Counted from the first letter of the stretch, positions 1-8,797 are shown. The stretch: DNA of 64,000 bases from Amycolatopsis sp. NBC_01488 (GCF_036227105.1 NZ_CP109434.1:67001-131000), one strand, 5' to 3'. Notes: generated from the sequence alone by a model not told the origin. Numbers and translations are program-made.

Positions 1-358
1 CAGTGAGGGCGAAGAGCTCTTCGTGCGTCGGGCCGAGGAGGTAGTCGGCGCCCTTGCGGTCCTTGAGGCGGAAGAGGGCGTCGCCGTACTCGGTCCAGCG
101 GCCGGTGGCCTCGTAGGGCTCCTTCGGCAGCAGCGCGGGGAACTGGATCTCCTGCGCGCCGATGGCGTTCATCTCGTCGCGCACGATGTTCTCGATGCGG
201 CGCAGCACGCGGAGGCCCAGCGGCAGCCAGGAGTACCCGCCCGGGGCGACCCGGCGGACGTAGCCGGCGCGTACCAGGAGCCGGTGGCTCGGTACCTCGG
301 CGTCCGCCGGATCCTCGCGCAACGTGCGAAGGAACAACGACGAAGTCCTGGTGATCAC
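1..358 (-). CDS. proS: Prolyl-tRNA synthetase, N-terminal part (runs off left edge)
   Basis: Class II aminoacyl-tRNA synthetase charging tRNA-Pro in the cytoplasm. Only about 119 N-terminal residues are in the window. They begin [16 protein letters not shown] and continue with a segment typical of bacterial-type Pro[24 protein letters not shown], then [17 protein letters not shown] and GPTHEELF (class II motif 2 region). The start is taken as GTG at 358. AGGGAG lies 7 nt upstream, and the next residues match the family N-terminus. The C-terminus and any editing domain are outside the window, so completeness cannot be judged. Confidence 0.93.
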   Translation of the reverse strand, partial: MITRTSSLFLRTLREDPADAEVPSHRLLVRAGYVRRVAPGGYSWLPLGLRVLRRIENIVRDEMNAIGAQEIQFPALLPKEPYEATGRWTEYGDALFRLKDRKGADYLLGPTHEELFALT

Positions 359-612
359 TGGGGGGCTCCCTGCGCCGGGCGGGTGTGAAAGTCCCGCTCA
401 GGGTAGTCAATCGCCCCGCCGTGACTCCAACGGGTTACTCGGCGGCCCGTTCTTGTCGGTGGTGGCCGCTAGTGCTGTGAGCAGAAACTTCACCGGATCC
501 CGGAAACCTGCCGCACCGGCGATCCAAACGGGTTCTGCGTGTCGGGATGAGACATAAGGCCTGGTCACGGACCTGCGCGGCCGGTCGGCGCGGCAGCGGG
601 TAGAAAGGCGGC

Positions 613-1515
613 ATGAGCGCTCGCGTACTGCTGCCCTGGACCGACATCGACGTGCCGGAAGGGATCGAAGCCGCCTATTACGACGGCGTCGAGCCTCCCC
701 CGGCCGACCTGGGTGACGTCGAGTTCTACGTGCTGCCCTACGACCGCGGGCCCGCGCCGCCGAAACTCGTCAAGGAGCTGCCGTCGCTGCGCGTGGTGCA
801 GTCGCTGTCGGCCGGCGTCGAGGCGCTGGTGCCGCTGCTGCCCGAGGGCGTGCTGCTCGCGAACGGGCGAGGGCTCCACGACCTGAGCGTCGCCGAGCAC
901 GCGCTCGCGTTGATCCACGCGGCGCAGCGCGACCTGCCTCGCTGGTTCGCGCAGCAGACGCGGGGCGAGTGGGTGCGCGAGCACACGCGCTCCCTGGCGG
1001 ACAGCCGCGTGCTCCTGGTCGGCCACGGCTCGATCGGGCAGGCGATCGAACGCCAGCTCGTCGCCGCCGAGGCCGTCGTGACGCGGGTGGCGAGCCGCGC
1101 GCGCCCGGACGACGGCGTCCACGGCGTCGCCGAGCTGCCGGGCCTGCTGCCCGAGGCGGACATCGTGGTGCTCGTCCTCCCGGACACGCCCGCGACGCGT
1201 GGCCTGCTCGACGCGAAGGCCCTGGCCGCGCTCCCCGACGACGCGCTGGTGGTGAACGTCGGCCGCGGCACGGCCATCGACACCGACGCCTTGGTGGCGG
1301 AAACGCGCACCGGGCGGCTGCGCGCGGGCCTCGACGTCGTGGACCCGGAACCGCTGCCCGCGGACCATCCACTGTGGACGGCGCCGGGCGTGGTCATCAC
1401 CCCGCACATCGCGGGCGGCTCGGCGTCGTTCTATCCGCGCGCGAAGAAGCTGGCGGCCGAGCAGCTGCGGAGGTACGTGAAAGGCGAGGAGCTGCTCAAC
1501 CTCGTTCGGCGGTGA
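613..1515 (+). CDS. D-isomer specific 2-hydroxyacid dehydrogenase family protein
   Basis: Predicted cytosolic NAD(P)-dependent oxidoreductase of 300 residues acting on 2-hydroxy acids or 2-keto acids; the substrate is not predictable. The Rossmann nucleotide motif VGHGSIGQAIE is near residue 138. The family catalytic triad is visible as Arg in NVGRG, Glu in DVVDPEP and His in TPHIAGG. Length is slightly short for the family (about 310-330). A TAGAAA sequence lies 6 nt before the ATG and AAAGG overlaps it, so the leader is very short or absent. It converges with the GNAT gene and their 3' ends overlap by 20 bp. Confidence 0.88.
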   Translation: MSARVLLPWTDIDVPEGIEAAYYDGVEPPPADLGDVEFYVLPYDRGPAPPKLVKELPSLRVVQSLSAGVEALVPLLPEGVLLANGRGLHDLSVAEHALALIHAAQRDLPRWFAQQTRGEWVREHTRSLADSRVLLVGHGSIGQAIERQLVAAEAVVTRVASRARPDDGVHGVAELPGLLPEADIVVLVLPDTPATRGLLDAKALAALPDDALVVNVGRGTAIDTDALVAETRTGRLRAGLDVVDPEPLPADHPLWTAPGVVITPHIAGGSASFYPRAKKLAAEQLRRYVKGEELLNLVRR

Positions 1516-2461
1516 GCACGTAGACGTGCCATTCGTCGTCGACGCGGTATCCGCACCGCTCGTAGACGCCCAGGGCGCGGTGCGCGTTGTCGACGTCGAC
1601 GTTCAGCGCCGACCGATCGAAGCCCGCGGCCTTCGCCGCCGTGAGGGTGTGCCCCAGCAACCCGGACGCGACGCCGCGGCCGCGCAGCACCGCCCGCGTG
1701 CCCACCCAGGTGGCGTAGTGCTCGCGGATGCCCGTCGCCGCGGCCTCGGACGCGTAGAAGTGGCTCAGCACGAACGCGAGCACCTTGTCGCCGTCGAGGA
1801 CCAGGAACGACAGGTCGGGGCGGAAGTCCTTCGAGCCGGTGACCAGGTGGCGCCAGGCGGCGGGCTCGTAGACCGTGCTGCCCCAGTGGTCACCGAAGGT
1901 GTCGTTGCGGGCGTCGAGCACGGCGAGGTCGCGCTCGAAGTCGAACGGGACCGCGGCGAAACCGTCCGGCAGCGGCGGTTGCGGCGGCAGGTCGGCGAGG
2001 CCGACGCGCATGTTCACCATCGTCCGCGCGTGGACGTACCCGGCGCCGGTGAGGACATCGGCGATCCAGCGCTCGTTCTGGTGCCGGCCGTGGTGCAGTT
2101 CGAAAGGCGCGCCCGGGAAGGTGCGCTCGTTGACCTCGCGGCCCGTCCGCGAGAACCACTCGACCAGGTGAGCGCCGACGGCGTCGGTCCGGTACCCGGG
2201 GTGCACGACCGACTGGATCCGCAGCATGTGGACGGGGTTCGCGGCGTCGCGGCGGCGGACGAGGCCGTAGCCGACGAGAGTGTCGCCCGCCCAGGCGCCG
2301 GTGGTGGCGCGGGCCAGGTCGACGTTGGGTCCCTCGAGCTCCTCGCGGAGGTCTTCGGCGCTGAAGTGCTCACCCGTCCGGTCGACCTCCTCGGCCGCGG
2401 CGTACAGCCGGGCGAGCGCGGGGACGTCGTCCAAGGTCAACGGGCGCCAGGTGAGGTCCAT
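1496..2461 (-). CDS. Tandem-GNAT acetyltransferase (mycothiol synthase-like architecture)
   Basis: A 321-residue protein with two consecutive GNAT folds. The first is residues 1-150, starting WRPLTLDDVPALARLYAAAEE. The second is residues 170-320 with the acetyl-CoA loop VLRGRGVASGLLGHTL. Such double-GNAT proteins include mycothiol synthase MshD, but nothing here fixes the substrate and N-acetyltransferase of unknown target is the safe call. No Shine-Dalgarno precedes the ATG. TAGCCT on the minus strand ends 6 nt upstream (2468-2473), indicating a leaderless transcript. The 3' end overlaps the convergent dehydrogenase gene. Confidence 0.82.
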   Translation of the reverse strand: MDLTWRPLTLDDVPALARLYAAAEEVDRTGEHFSAEDLREELEGPNVDLARATTGAWAGDTLVGYGLVRRRDAANPVHMLRIQSVVHPGYRTDAVGAHLVEWFSRTGREVNERTFPGAPFELHHGRHQNERWIADVLTGAGYVHARTMVNMRVGLADLPPQPPLPDGFAAVPFDFERDLAVLDARNDTFGDHWGSTVYEPAAWRHLVTGSKDFRPDLSFLVLDGDKVLAFVLSHFYASEAAATGIREHYATWVGTRAVLRGRGVASGLLGHTLTAAKAAGFDRSALNVDVDNAHRALGVYERCGYRVDDEWHVYVLTAERG

Positions 2462-2467
2462 GGCGGG

Positions 2468-2473
2468 AGGCTA
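2468..2473 (-). promoter_or_regulatory. Predicted -10 of leaderless GNAT transcript
   Basis: TAGCCT on the minus strand followed by a 6-nt spacer and the ATG at 2461, with no purine-rich Shine-Dalgarno. This matches the actinobacterial TAnnnT leaderless promoter pattern. Confidence 0.5.
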
Positions 2474-2605
2474 GGCCGGACGGCGGCGGCCGCGCACCCC
2501 GATTTGCCGATCCGGCCACCAGCAGGCTGCCACCTGCACGGCAGTAATCGTTGACACGAAGCCGTTCGGCCGTGGCTGTGGCCGGATGGGCGACCATCGG
2601 CACAG

Positions 2606-2611
2606 TACGCT
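2606..2611 (+). promoter_or_regulatory. Predicted -10 of leaderless yaaA transcript
   Basis: TACGCT, 6-nt spacer, then GTG at 2618. No Shine-Dalgarno is present in the preceding 15 nt, which supports GTG 2618 as both transcription and translation start. A TTGACA at 2551-2556 lies too far upstream to be its -35 element. Confidence 0.5.
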
Positions 2612-2617
2612 CGGTGC

Positions 2618-3364
2618 GTGCTGGTGCTCCTTCCTCCTTCCGAGACCAAGGCCGACGGCGGCCGCGGCGGTCCGCTCGACCTCGGTGAGCTTTCGTTCCC
2701 CGAGCTGAACCCGGCGCGCGCGAAGCTCGCCGACGCACTGGTCGAGCTGGCCGCCGACGTCCCGGCCAGCGTCGCGGCCCTGGGCCTCACCGAGCGCCAG
2801 GCCGGGGAGGTGGCGCGCAACGCGGACCTGTGGAGGTCGCCGACGATGCCGGCGCTGCGCCGCTACACCGGCGTGCTGTACGACGCGCTCGACGTGAAGA
2901 GCTTCACGAAGGCAGGCCTGGCGAAGGCGCACCGGCGGCTGGCGGTGACGTCGTCGCTGTTCGGCGTGGTGTCGGCGGCCGACCCGATCCCCGCGTACCG
3001 GCTGTCGGGCGGCAACTCGCTGCCGTCGGTCGGGACGGTCCGCGGGCTGTGGAAACCGGTGCTCGAGCCGGTGCTGCAGCAGGTCGAGGGCCTGGTGGTG
3101 GACCTGCGCTCGGGCACGTACTCGGCGTTCGCGAAGCTGCGCCCGGACGCGGTGACGGTCCGCGTGGTGACGGAGAACGCCCGCGGCGAGCGCGTGACGG
3201 TCAGCCACTTCAACAAGGCGTACAAGGGCCGCCTGGCGCGCGAGCTGGCGATCACGCGCGCCGAACCGTCCACTGTGGACCAACTGGTGAAGGTGATCAC
3301 GAAGGCGGGCTTGGTGGTCGAGCGCACGGGCGAGCACGCGCTGGAGCTGGTCACGGAGGGCTGA
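2618..3364 (+). CDS. yaaA: Peroxide stress protein YaaA (DUF328)
   Basis: A 248-residue member of the YaaA/DUF328 family. In E. coli the family limits damage from peroxide by lowering free iron and binds DNA. The diagnostic N-terminus MLVLLPPSETK is present, followed by the LWRSPTMPALRRYTGVLYDAL region and conserved FNKAYKGRLAREL near the C-terminus. Length matches the family (about 250). It starts with GTG from a predicted leaderless promoter. No neighbour suggests an operon; it is transcribed away from the GNAT gene. Confidence 0.92.
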   Translation: MLVLLPPSETKADGGRGGPLDLGELSFPELNPARAKLADALVELAADVPASVAALGLTERQAGEVARNADLWRSPTMPALRRYTGVLYDALDVKSFTKAGLAKAHRRLAVTSSLFGVVSAADPIPAYRLSGGNSLPSVGTVRGLWKPVLEPVLQQVEGLVVDLRSGTYSAFAKLRPDAVTVRVVTENARGERVTVSHFNKAYKGRLARELAITRAEPSTVDQLVKVITKAGLVVERTGEHALELVTEG

Positions 3365-3462
3365 CGGCCCGTTCGAAGAGTGCGCCCGAGCCAGGCGGCC
3401 GCGCCGCCGAGGATCGCGAGTAGCGACAGCAAGTCCTCCTCGGCACGCAGGGCTGAAGCCCG

Positions 3463-4533
3463 TCAAAACCGGTCCGGGGCGAACGGTGTCAGGTCGAACC
3501 CCGGGTCCTCCCCGAGCGCCACCGACGCGATCAGCTTCCCCGCGTACGGCGCGTTCGTCAGCCCGCCCGCGCCGAAGCCCGTGCACACCGCGAGTCCGGG
3601 GCGCAGGGAACCCAGCACCGGCAAGCCGTCCGGGGTGCCCGGGCGGAAGCCGACGCGGGTCTCCGCCAGTGTCGCGTCCGCGAGGCCCGGTGCCACCGTC
3701 AGCGCGTTGTCCAGCACCTCGCGCTGGCCGGCCACCGTCACGCGGTAGTCGAAGCCGGACTCCGCCTCGCGGGTCGCGCCCGCCACCACGCGGCCGCCGG
3801 CGAAGGCCAGCAGGTAGTGGCTCGTGCGCGGCAGCACCACCGGCCACGCCGACGTGTCCGTGCCCGGCAGGTCGAAGTGGCTGATCTGGCCGCGGTGCGG
3901 CGTCACCGGCAGGTCGATCCCCAGCGGCGCCAGCAGTTCCCGGCTCCACGCGCCGGCCGCGACCACGACGCTGTCCGCTTCCACGGGGCCCGACGGACTC
4001 GCCACGGTCCCGTCGGCCCGGAACGCCACCTCGCCTTCGACGAACTTCGCGCCCCGGCGCTCGGCGTCCGACAGCAGAGCCCGCCGCAGCTGGTGGCCGT
4101 CGACGCGGCCCGCGCCCGCCAGGTGCACCGCGCCCAGCCCGGGCGCCAGCGCCGGGAACAGCGCCCGCGCCTGCGCCGGGTCGAGCCGCCGGATCTCGCC
4201 GATCTCCGGCGCGTCCGCCGCCCGCGCGGTCAGCCGCTCCTGGGCCTCGGCCAGCTCGCTTTCCTCGGCCGACACGATCATCCCGCCGACGACTTCGAAC
4301 GACGAACCCGCCAGCTCGGCGGTGAGCTCCCGGTAGTACCGGCCGGCCGCCGACGCGAGCGGGTACAGCGCGTCTTCCCAGCGCGACGTCCACGGGCTGA
4401 CGATCCCGGCGCCCGCTTCGGTCGCCGCCCCCGGGCGGGCCGCGTCCGCCACGACCACCTCCGCGCCCCTCGCCGCCAGGTGCCAGGCCGTTGCCGCGCC
4501 GCCGATTCCGCTGCCGATCACGAGGACTCGCAT
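3463..4533 (-). CDS. FAD-dependent amino-acid oxidase (DAO / glycine oxidase-like)
   Basis: A 356-residue flavoprotein of the DAO superfamily. The N-terminal dinucleotide-binding motif VIGSGIGGAATAWHLA begins at residue 4. VVVAAGAWSREL is the second FAD contact typical of glycine oxidase and D-amino-acid dehydrogenase proteins. The C-terminal GTPDGLPVLG and GFGAGGLTNAPYAGKLIA complete the fold. The likely reaction is oxidative deamination of an amino acid or secondary amine with electrons going to O2 or a carrier; the substrate is unknown. The start ATG at 4533 places the Rossmann motif at the extreme N-terminus as in the family; GGTGGGGGA just upstream can serve as Shine-Dalgarno. Divergent from the SUFU gene. 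Confidence 0.85.
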   Translation of the reverse strand: MRVLVIGSGIGGAATAWHLAARGAEVVVADAARPGAATEAGAGIVSPWTSRWEDALYPLASAAGRYYRELTAELAGSSFEVVGGMIVSAEESELAEAQERLTARAADAPEIGEIRRLDPAQARALFPALAPGLGAVHLAGAGRVDGHQLRRALLSDAERRGAKFVEGEVAFRADGTVASPSGPVEADSVVVAAGAWSRELLAPLGIDLPVTPHRGQISHFDLPGTDTSAWPVVLPRTSHYLLAFAGGRVVAGATREAESGFDYRVTVAGQREVLDNALTVAPGLADATLAETRVGFRPGTPDGLPVLGSLRPGLAVCTGFGAGGLTNAPYAGKLIASVALGEDPGFDLTPFAPDRF

Positions 4534-4604
4534 GTCCCCCACCCTGCCCGATCCAGCCGCGCCCGGGCCACCGGGATTGCCCCGCGCGCTCGGCCGTCCG
4601 GTCG

Positions 4605-4610
4605 TATGCT
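4605..4610 (+). promoter_or_regulatory. Predicted -10 of leaderless SUFU-gene transcript
   Basis: TATGCT, 7-nt spacer, ATG at 4618, no Shine-Dalgarno. Fits the TAnnnT leaderless class. Confidence 0.5.
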
Positions 4611-4617
4611 GCCCGCC

Positions 4618-5172
4618 ATGCCAAGCCGTGCCGAGCGGTATGTCGCCCATCTCGACACCCTGACCGGGAGCACCCAGCCCCGGCTGCAGCCGATCCCGTC
4701 GACCCACCCCGGGCTCGACGACGTCGTCGCGTTCGTCTACGCCGACGAGCCGGAACCGCGGTACCTGACCGGCGCGACCTACGGCCTTTCGCTCGCCGAC
4801 CACGCCGAATGGCACGGCGTGAAACCGGAACTGTGGATCAGCGTCCGGTCCGACGACCCGGTCTGGGCGCTCGCCATCGGCTACCTCGCCGAGCAGTTGC
4901 GGGGCACCTGCCCGTTCGTCTACGGCGACACCATCGACTTCGGCGAGCCGATCGCGCCCGAGTCCGCCATGACGGCCTTCGCCGTGTGCGCGCCCGCCGG
5001 CCTCGACGCCCACCAGTACACGCTGATCGACATCGGGGGCGCGCCCATCAGCATCGCCGGCTGCTTCCCGGTGCACGACACCGAGCGCAGGTACATCCGC
5101 GAGCACGGCATCGACGCGTTCTGGCAGCTGGACTGGGACCTCTACGACGTCCGGCGCCCGCCGGTCGTCTGA
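4618..5172 (+). CDS. Suppressor of fused (SUFU) domain protein
   Basis: A 184-residue protein that is almost entirely a SUFU domain (PF05076 type). Recognisable segments are YLTGATYGLS, PELWISVRSDDPVWALAIGYLAEQLRG, CPFVYGDTIDFGEPI and AFAVCAPAG. In animals SUFU restrains Gli factors. Bacterial copies are standalone, or act as immunity-type proteins beside polymorphic toxins; the biochemical role is unknown. No toxin gene is adjacent here. No signal peptide or membrane segment is seen. The 3' end overlaps the convergent LysR gene by 31 bp. Confidence 0.85.
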   Translation: MPSRAERYVAHLDTLTGSTQPRLQPIPSTHPGLDDVVAFVYADEPEPRYLTGATYGLSLADHAEWHGVKPELWISVRSDDPVWALAIGYLAEQLRGTCPFVYGDTIDFGEPIAPESAMTAFAVCAPAGLDAHQYTLIDIGGAPISIAGCFPVHDTERRYIREHGIDAFWQLDWDLYDVRRPPVV

Positions 5173-6008
5173 TACGCGTCGCTCGCGAGCCGCACGAACG
5201 ACCGGACCAGCGGGCCGGCGGCCTTCCACGCGACGACCACGGGATTCGGCGCCAGGTCGGTGACCGGCACGACGGTCAGCTCTCCCGGCGGCCGGTGGCC
5301 GAGCGGCATCAGCCCGACGGTCCCGTTCCACAGCACGGCCTGCAGGCATTCCTGGACCGCGCGCACCACCGGCCCCTCGCGGGGTTCGCCGCCGTGCCAG
5401 TACGCCTGCCAGACCGGGTCGGTGCCCTCCGGGAACCGGAACCAGCGCCGCCCGGCCAAGTCGGCCAGCTCGAGGTGGTCGCGGCGGGCCAGCGGGTCGT
5501 CGGCGCGCAGCACCGCGCCCACCGGGTCGGCGCGCAGCCGGTGCACGGTCAGGCCGGTCTCGTCGAACGGCCCGCGGGTCAGCGCGACGTCGACCAGCCC
5601 GGCGCGCAGCCCGCACGTCGGGTCGGTCAGGTCCGTGTCGCGGACGCGGACCTCGACGCCGGGGTGCTGCCGGCGGTAAGCGTCGGCCAGCCGCGTCGCG
5701 TCCGGGTCGGCGCTGTCGGCGAGGAGGCCGACGGTGATCGTCGCAGCACCGGCCGCGGCGGCCACGCGCACGCGCGCCTGCTCGGCCTGGCGGAGCAGGG
5801 CGCGCGCCTCCTCCAGCAGGGTCGCGCCGGCCGGGGTGAGCGCGACACCGGCGGCGGAACGCACCAGCAGCACGGCGCCGACGTCGGCTTCCAGCTGCTT
5901 GATCGCCCGGCTCAGCGGCGGCTGGCTCATGTGCAGGCGCACGGCGGCCCGGCCGAAGTGGAGTTCTTGGGCGACGGCAACGAAGTACCGCAGCGTGCGC
6001 AGCTCCAT
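5142..6008 (-). CDS. LysR-family transcriptional regulator
   Basis: A 288-residue LTTR. The winged helix-turn-helix spans residues 1-60 (MELRTLRYFVAVAQELHFG, then QPPLSRAIKQLEADVGA). A linker helix and a two-lobed effector domain follow from about residue 90 (ITVGLLADSADPD onward). The start chosen is the ATG encoding MELRTLRYF, the canonical LTTR N-terminus; the longer reading frame upstream lacks homologous character. TATCGT on the minus strand ends 8 nt before the ATG. Divergent from the MBL-fold gene, the usual layout for an LTTR target, although 365 bp separate them. Confidence 0.9.
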   Translation of the reverse strand: MELRTLRYFVAVAQELHFGRAAVRLHMSQPPLSRAIKQLEADVGAVLLVRSAAGVALTPAGATLLEEARALLRQAEQARVRVAAAAGAATITVGLLADSADPDATRLADAYRRQHPGVEVRVRDTDLTDPTCGLRAGLVDVALTRGPFDETGLTVHRLRADPVGAVLRADDPLARRDHLELADLAGRRWFRFPEGTDPVWQAYWHGGEPREGPVVRAVQECLQAVLWNGTVGLMPLGHRPPGELTVVPVTDLAPNPVVVAWKAAGPLVRSFVRLASDAYQTTGGRRTS

Positions 6009-6373
6009 GACCAGGGACGATAGGCGGTTCGCACGGCAGTCGGCACGGCGGAGGTCACACGCGAACCAGTGCGGTCGGACGCCCGCAGGCCGCAGAGCAC
6101 GCCGACGGCGCCGGTAGCAGCCCCGATCTTCTCCCGCGGGTGTCACGCGCACCGAACCCGCGCAGCTTCAAGACCTCCCAGCGGCACGGCGGTTTCACGG
6201 CGTGGGCGGGAGTCCGGTGCAGCGCTCGTCAACGCCGAACCGTCGTCGAAGCGCAGCACCGCCGCCCCGAACCGGCTCGGCGGGTGACGCCGACCGGCGA
6301 CGATGTCCACCGGGTATCGGCGCCACGCAATCGGTCTTGGACGGCGCCGGTGTCATGGCGGTGGAATCGGGAC
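6009..6373. other. 365-bp intergenic region between LysR and MBL genes
   Basis: No convincing open reading frame: the frames present are arginine/proline/alanine-rich shadows without ribosome binding sites. It should hold the divergent promoters and LTTR sites. A TATCGT at 6017-6022 (minus strand) is the only -10 candidate I can point to. I see no clear T-N11-A palindrome, hairpin or repeat. Confidence 0.5.
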
Positions 6374-7258
6374 ATGACCGACCTGACCGATCCCGCCGTG
6401 CGGGTGACCGGCGCCCAGGAGCTCGCGCCGGACCTGCTGGTGATCCCGAACCACGGCGTCGACCTCGTGCCCAACATCGGCGTCGTCGGCGGCACCGAAG
6501 CCGTCCTGGTCGTCGAGACGGGCCTCGGCACCGCGAACGCCGCGGAGGTGCTCGCCTTCGCGGCCGAAGTCGCGAACGGCCGTCGCCTGTACCTGACCAC
6601 GACGCACTTCCACCCCGAACACGCCTACGGCGCGCAGGTGTTCGCCGGCGAGGCCACGTACCTGGTCAACCGCGCCCAGGCCGACGACCTCGCCACCAAG
6701 GGCGCGGGCTACCTCGAGATGTTCCGCGGCCTCGGCGAGGTGGTCGCCCGCCGCCTCGAAGACGTGCGCGTGCCCGTCCCCGACGTCGTGTTCGACGGCG
6801 ACCACGAGCTGGACCTCGGCGGCCGGACCGTCCGCCTGCGCCCCACGGGCCGCGGCCACACCATCGGCGACCAGGTCGTCGAGGTACCGGACGCCGGCGT
6901 GCTGTTCACCGGCGACCTGGCCGAGACCGGGCAGTTCGCGATCCTCCCGTGGTTCCCGCCGCACGACACCGACGCCACCGGCGTCGGCTGGCTCGCGGTC
7001 CTGGACCGGCTGGCGCCGGCCGCCCCGCGGACGGTGGTGCCGGGGCACGGAGAGGTCGGTGGCGTCGCGGTGCTCACCGACGTCCGGGACTACCTGCGCG
7101 AGCTGCGCGACGAGACCTGGCGCCGCCGGGACTCGGGCCTCGGCGTGGCCGCGATCGCCGCCGAGGTGCGGGAGGTGCTCGTCGGGCGCCATCCGGAGTG
7201 GGCCGGGCAGGAGTGGATCGAGCCGGGCGTCCAGTGCCTGTGCACCGAGCACGCGTGA
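6374..7258 (+). CDS. MBL-fold metallo-hydrolase with HxHxEH metal motif
   Basis: A 294-residue metallo-beta-lactamase-fold protein. The metal-binding strand-loop reads THFHPEH (about residue 77), so the usual Asp of HxHxDH is Glu. Further ligands are GRGHTIGD (His), FTGDLAE (Asp) and VPGHGE (His), all in the expected order. Such proteins hydrolyse thioesters, lactones or phosphodiesters; the substrate cannot be assigned. The ATG at 6374 begins MTDLTDPAVRV. Upstream in-frame sequence is low-complexity and was excluded. Possible target of the divergent LysR regulator. Ends 9 bp from the convergent FAD oxidase gene. Confidence 0.85.
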   Translation: MTDLTDPAVRVTGAQELAPDLLVIPNHGVDLVPNIGVVGGTEAVLVVETGLGTANAAEVLAFAAEVANGRRLYLTTTHFHPEHAYGAQVFAGEATYLVNRAQADDLATKGAGYLEMFRGLGEVVARRLEDVRVPVPDVVFDGDHELDLGGRTVRLRPTGRGHTIGDQVVEVPDAGVLFTGDLAETGQFAILPWFPPHDTDATGVGWLAVLDRLAPAAPRTVVPGHGEVGGVAVLTDVRDYLRELRDETWRRRDSGLGVAAIAAEVREVLVGRHPEWAGQEWIEPGVQCLCTEHA

Positions 7259-7267
7259 CCACCGCGC

Positions 7268-8797
7268 TCACCCACCCAGTACCGCCATCGCCGCGTTGTG
7301 GCCGGGGATGCCGCTGACACCACCTCCCCTCGTCGCGCCCGCGCCGCAGAGCAGGACGCGTTCGTGCGGTGTCTCGACGCCCCACTTGCCCGCCTGCGCC
7401 GGATCCGAGGCGAACGGCCAGGACAGGTCCCGGTGGAAGATGTGCCCGGCCGGCAGGCCCAGCTCGGCCTCCAGGTCGAGCGGGGTCTTCGCCTCCACGC
7501 AGGGTTTTCCGTCCGGCGCGGTCAGCAGGCAGTCCTCGATCGGTTCGGCCAGCACGCTGTTCAGCGAAGCCAGCGTCGCACGCAACGCCGCTTCGCGCGC
7601 CTCTTCGTTGCGTCCCTCGAAGAGGCGGGCGGGCATGTGCAGGCCGAACAGCGTCAGGGTCTGCGCGCCGGCCGCGCGTTCGGCCGGGCCGAGGATCGAC
7701 GGGTCCGTCAGCGAGTGGCAGTAGATCTCGCACGGCGGCAGCGTGGGGATCTTCCCCGCCGCCGCCTCGCGGTACGCCGTTTCGAGCTGGGTGTACGTCT
7801 CGTTGACGTGGAACGTGCCGCCGAACGCCTCGACCGGGTCGACGTGCGGGTCGCGCAGCTTCGGCAGCCGCGACAGCACCATGTTCACCTTCAGCTGCGC
7901 GCCTTCCGGCCGCCGGCGCGGCTCCTCGCCGAGCAGCCGCGCCAGCGTGTCCGGCGCGACGTTGGCCAGGACGTGCCCGCCGCGGACGACGTGCTCGGCG
8001 TCGTCACTGCGGTAGCGCACCTCGCCGTCCGGGTCGAGCGAGAGCACCTCCGCCCCGGTCACCAGCCGCGCGCCCGCGGCGGCGGCCACCGCCGCGAGCG
8101 AGCCGGTGACCGCGCCCATGCCGCCGACCGGGACGTCCCAGTCGCCGGTGCCGTTGCCGATCACGTGGTAGAGCAGGCACCGGTTCTGGCGCAGGCCGCC
8201 CTCGCCCGCCGCGGCGAACGTGCCGATCAGCGCGTCGGTGAGCACGACGCCGCGGACCGTGTCGTCGCCGAACCACGACGTGAGCGTCTCGCCGATCGGC
8301 CGCTCGAACAACACGGACCACGCTTCGGCGTCACCGACCCGGTCGCGGAAGTCCACTTCGGACAGCAGTGGCTCGGTGAGGGTGCCGAAGACGCGTCCGG
8401 CGACGCCCCCGGTCAGCTGGGAAAAGCGGCGCCACGCCGCGAAGTCCGCCGCCGACCCGGTGACCGCGCGGAAGGACGCCGCCGTCCGGCCGCCGTCCCC
8501 CGTGTCGACAAGGAGACCCGAGTCGCCCGTGGGCGTGTAGGACGACATCCGGCGCCGCAGCAGCCGCACGTCGAGGCCGAGATCGGCCACGATCTTCCGG
8601 GGCAGCAAGCTGACCAGGTAGGAGTAGCGCGACAGCCGGACGTCGACGCCGTCGAACGCGCGGAACGACACGGCGGCGCCACCGGTCTCCCCGCGCCGTT
8701 CGAGCACGAGCACCGACCGGCCCGCCCGCGCCAGGTACGCGGCCGCCACCAGCCCGTTGTGACCGCCGCCGACGACCACGACGTCGTAGGAATCCAT
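7268..8797 (-). CDS. Phytoene desaturase-like FAD-dependent oxidoreductase
   Basis: A 509-residue flavoprotein of the NAD(P)/FAD-dependent CrtI/PDS-like superfamily (FAD-dependent oxidoreductase, PYROXD2-like). The FAD motif VVVVGGGHNGLVAAAYLARAG starts at residue 5 with VLVLERRGETGGAA following. The C-terminal FAD motif is LLCGAGATRGGGVSGIPGHNAA. No carotenoid genes are nearby, so a pigment role is not supported. The start is the ATG at 8797 preceded by GAGGAGGGG at 4 nt; a longer reading frame adds 14 residues without a ribosome binding site. Confidence 0.85.
   Translation of the reverse strand: MDSYDVVVVGGGHNGLVAAAYLARAGRSVLVLERRGETGGAAVSFRAFDGVDVRLSRYSYLVSLLPRKIVADLGLDVRLLRRRMSSYTPTGDSGLLVDTGDGGRTAASFRAVTGSAADFAAWRRFSQLTGGVAGRVFGTLTEPLLSEVDFRDRVGDAEAWSVLFERPIGETLTSWFGDDTVRGVVLTDALIGTFAAAGEGGLRQNRCLLYHVIGNGTGDWDVPVGGMGAVTGSLAAVAAAAGARLVTGAEVLSLDPDGEVRYRSDDAEHVVRGGHVLANVAPDTLARLLGEEPRRRPEGAQLKVNMVLSRLPKLRDPHVDPVEAFGGTFHVNETYTQLETAYREAAAGKIPTLPPCEIYCHSLTDPSILGPAERAAGAQTLTLFGLHMPARLFEGRNEEAREAALRATLASLNSVLAEPIEDCLLTAPDGKPCVEAKTPLDLEAELGLPAGHIFHRDLSWPFASDPAQAGKWGVETPHERVLLCGAGATRGGGVSGIPGHNAAMAVLGG

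Noticed and set aside
359..612. T-box or other riboswitch upstream of proS
   Set aside because: No T-box core sequence or specifier hairpin recognised; the region looks like ordinary divergent promoter DNA.
3365..3432. Minus-strand TTG ORF beginning LLSLLAILGGAAAWLGRTL with GAGGAGG upstream
   Set aside because: Hydrophobic start is suggestive, but the Shine-Dalgarno is only 2 nt from TTG and the ORF continues into an antisense shadow of yaaA; evidence insufficient.
2471..4624. 717-codon minus-strand open frame across yaaA and the oxidase gene
   Set aside because: Reads in the wrong frame for the FAD oxidase and opposite to yaaA; composition is GC-skewed shadow sequence.
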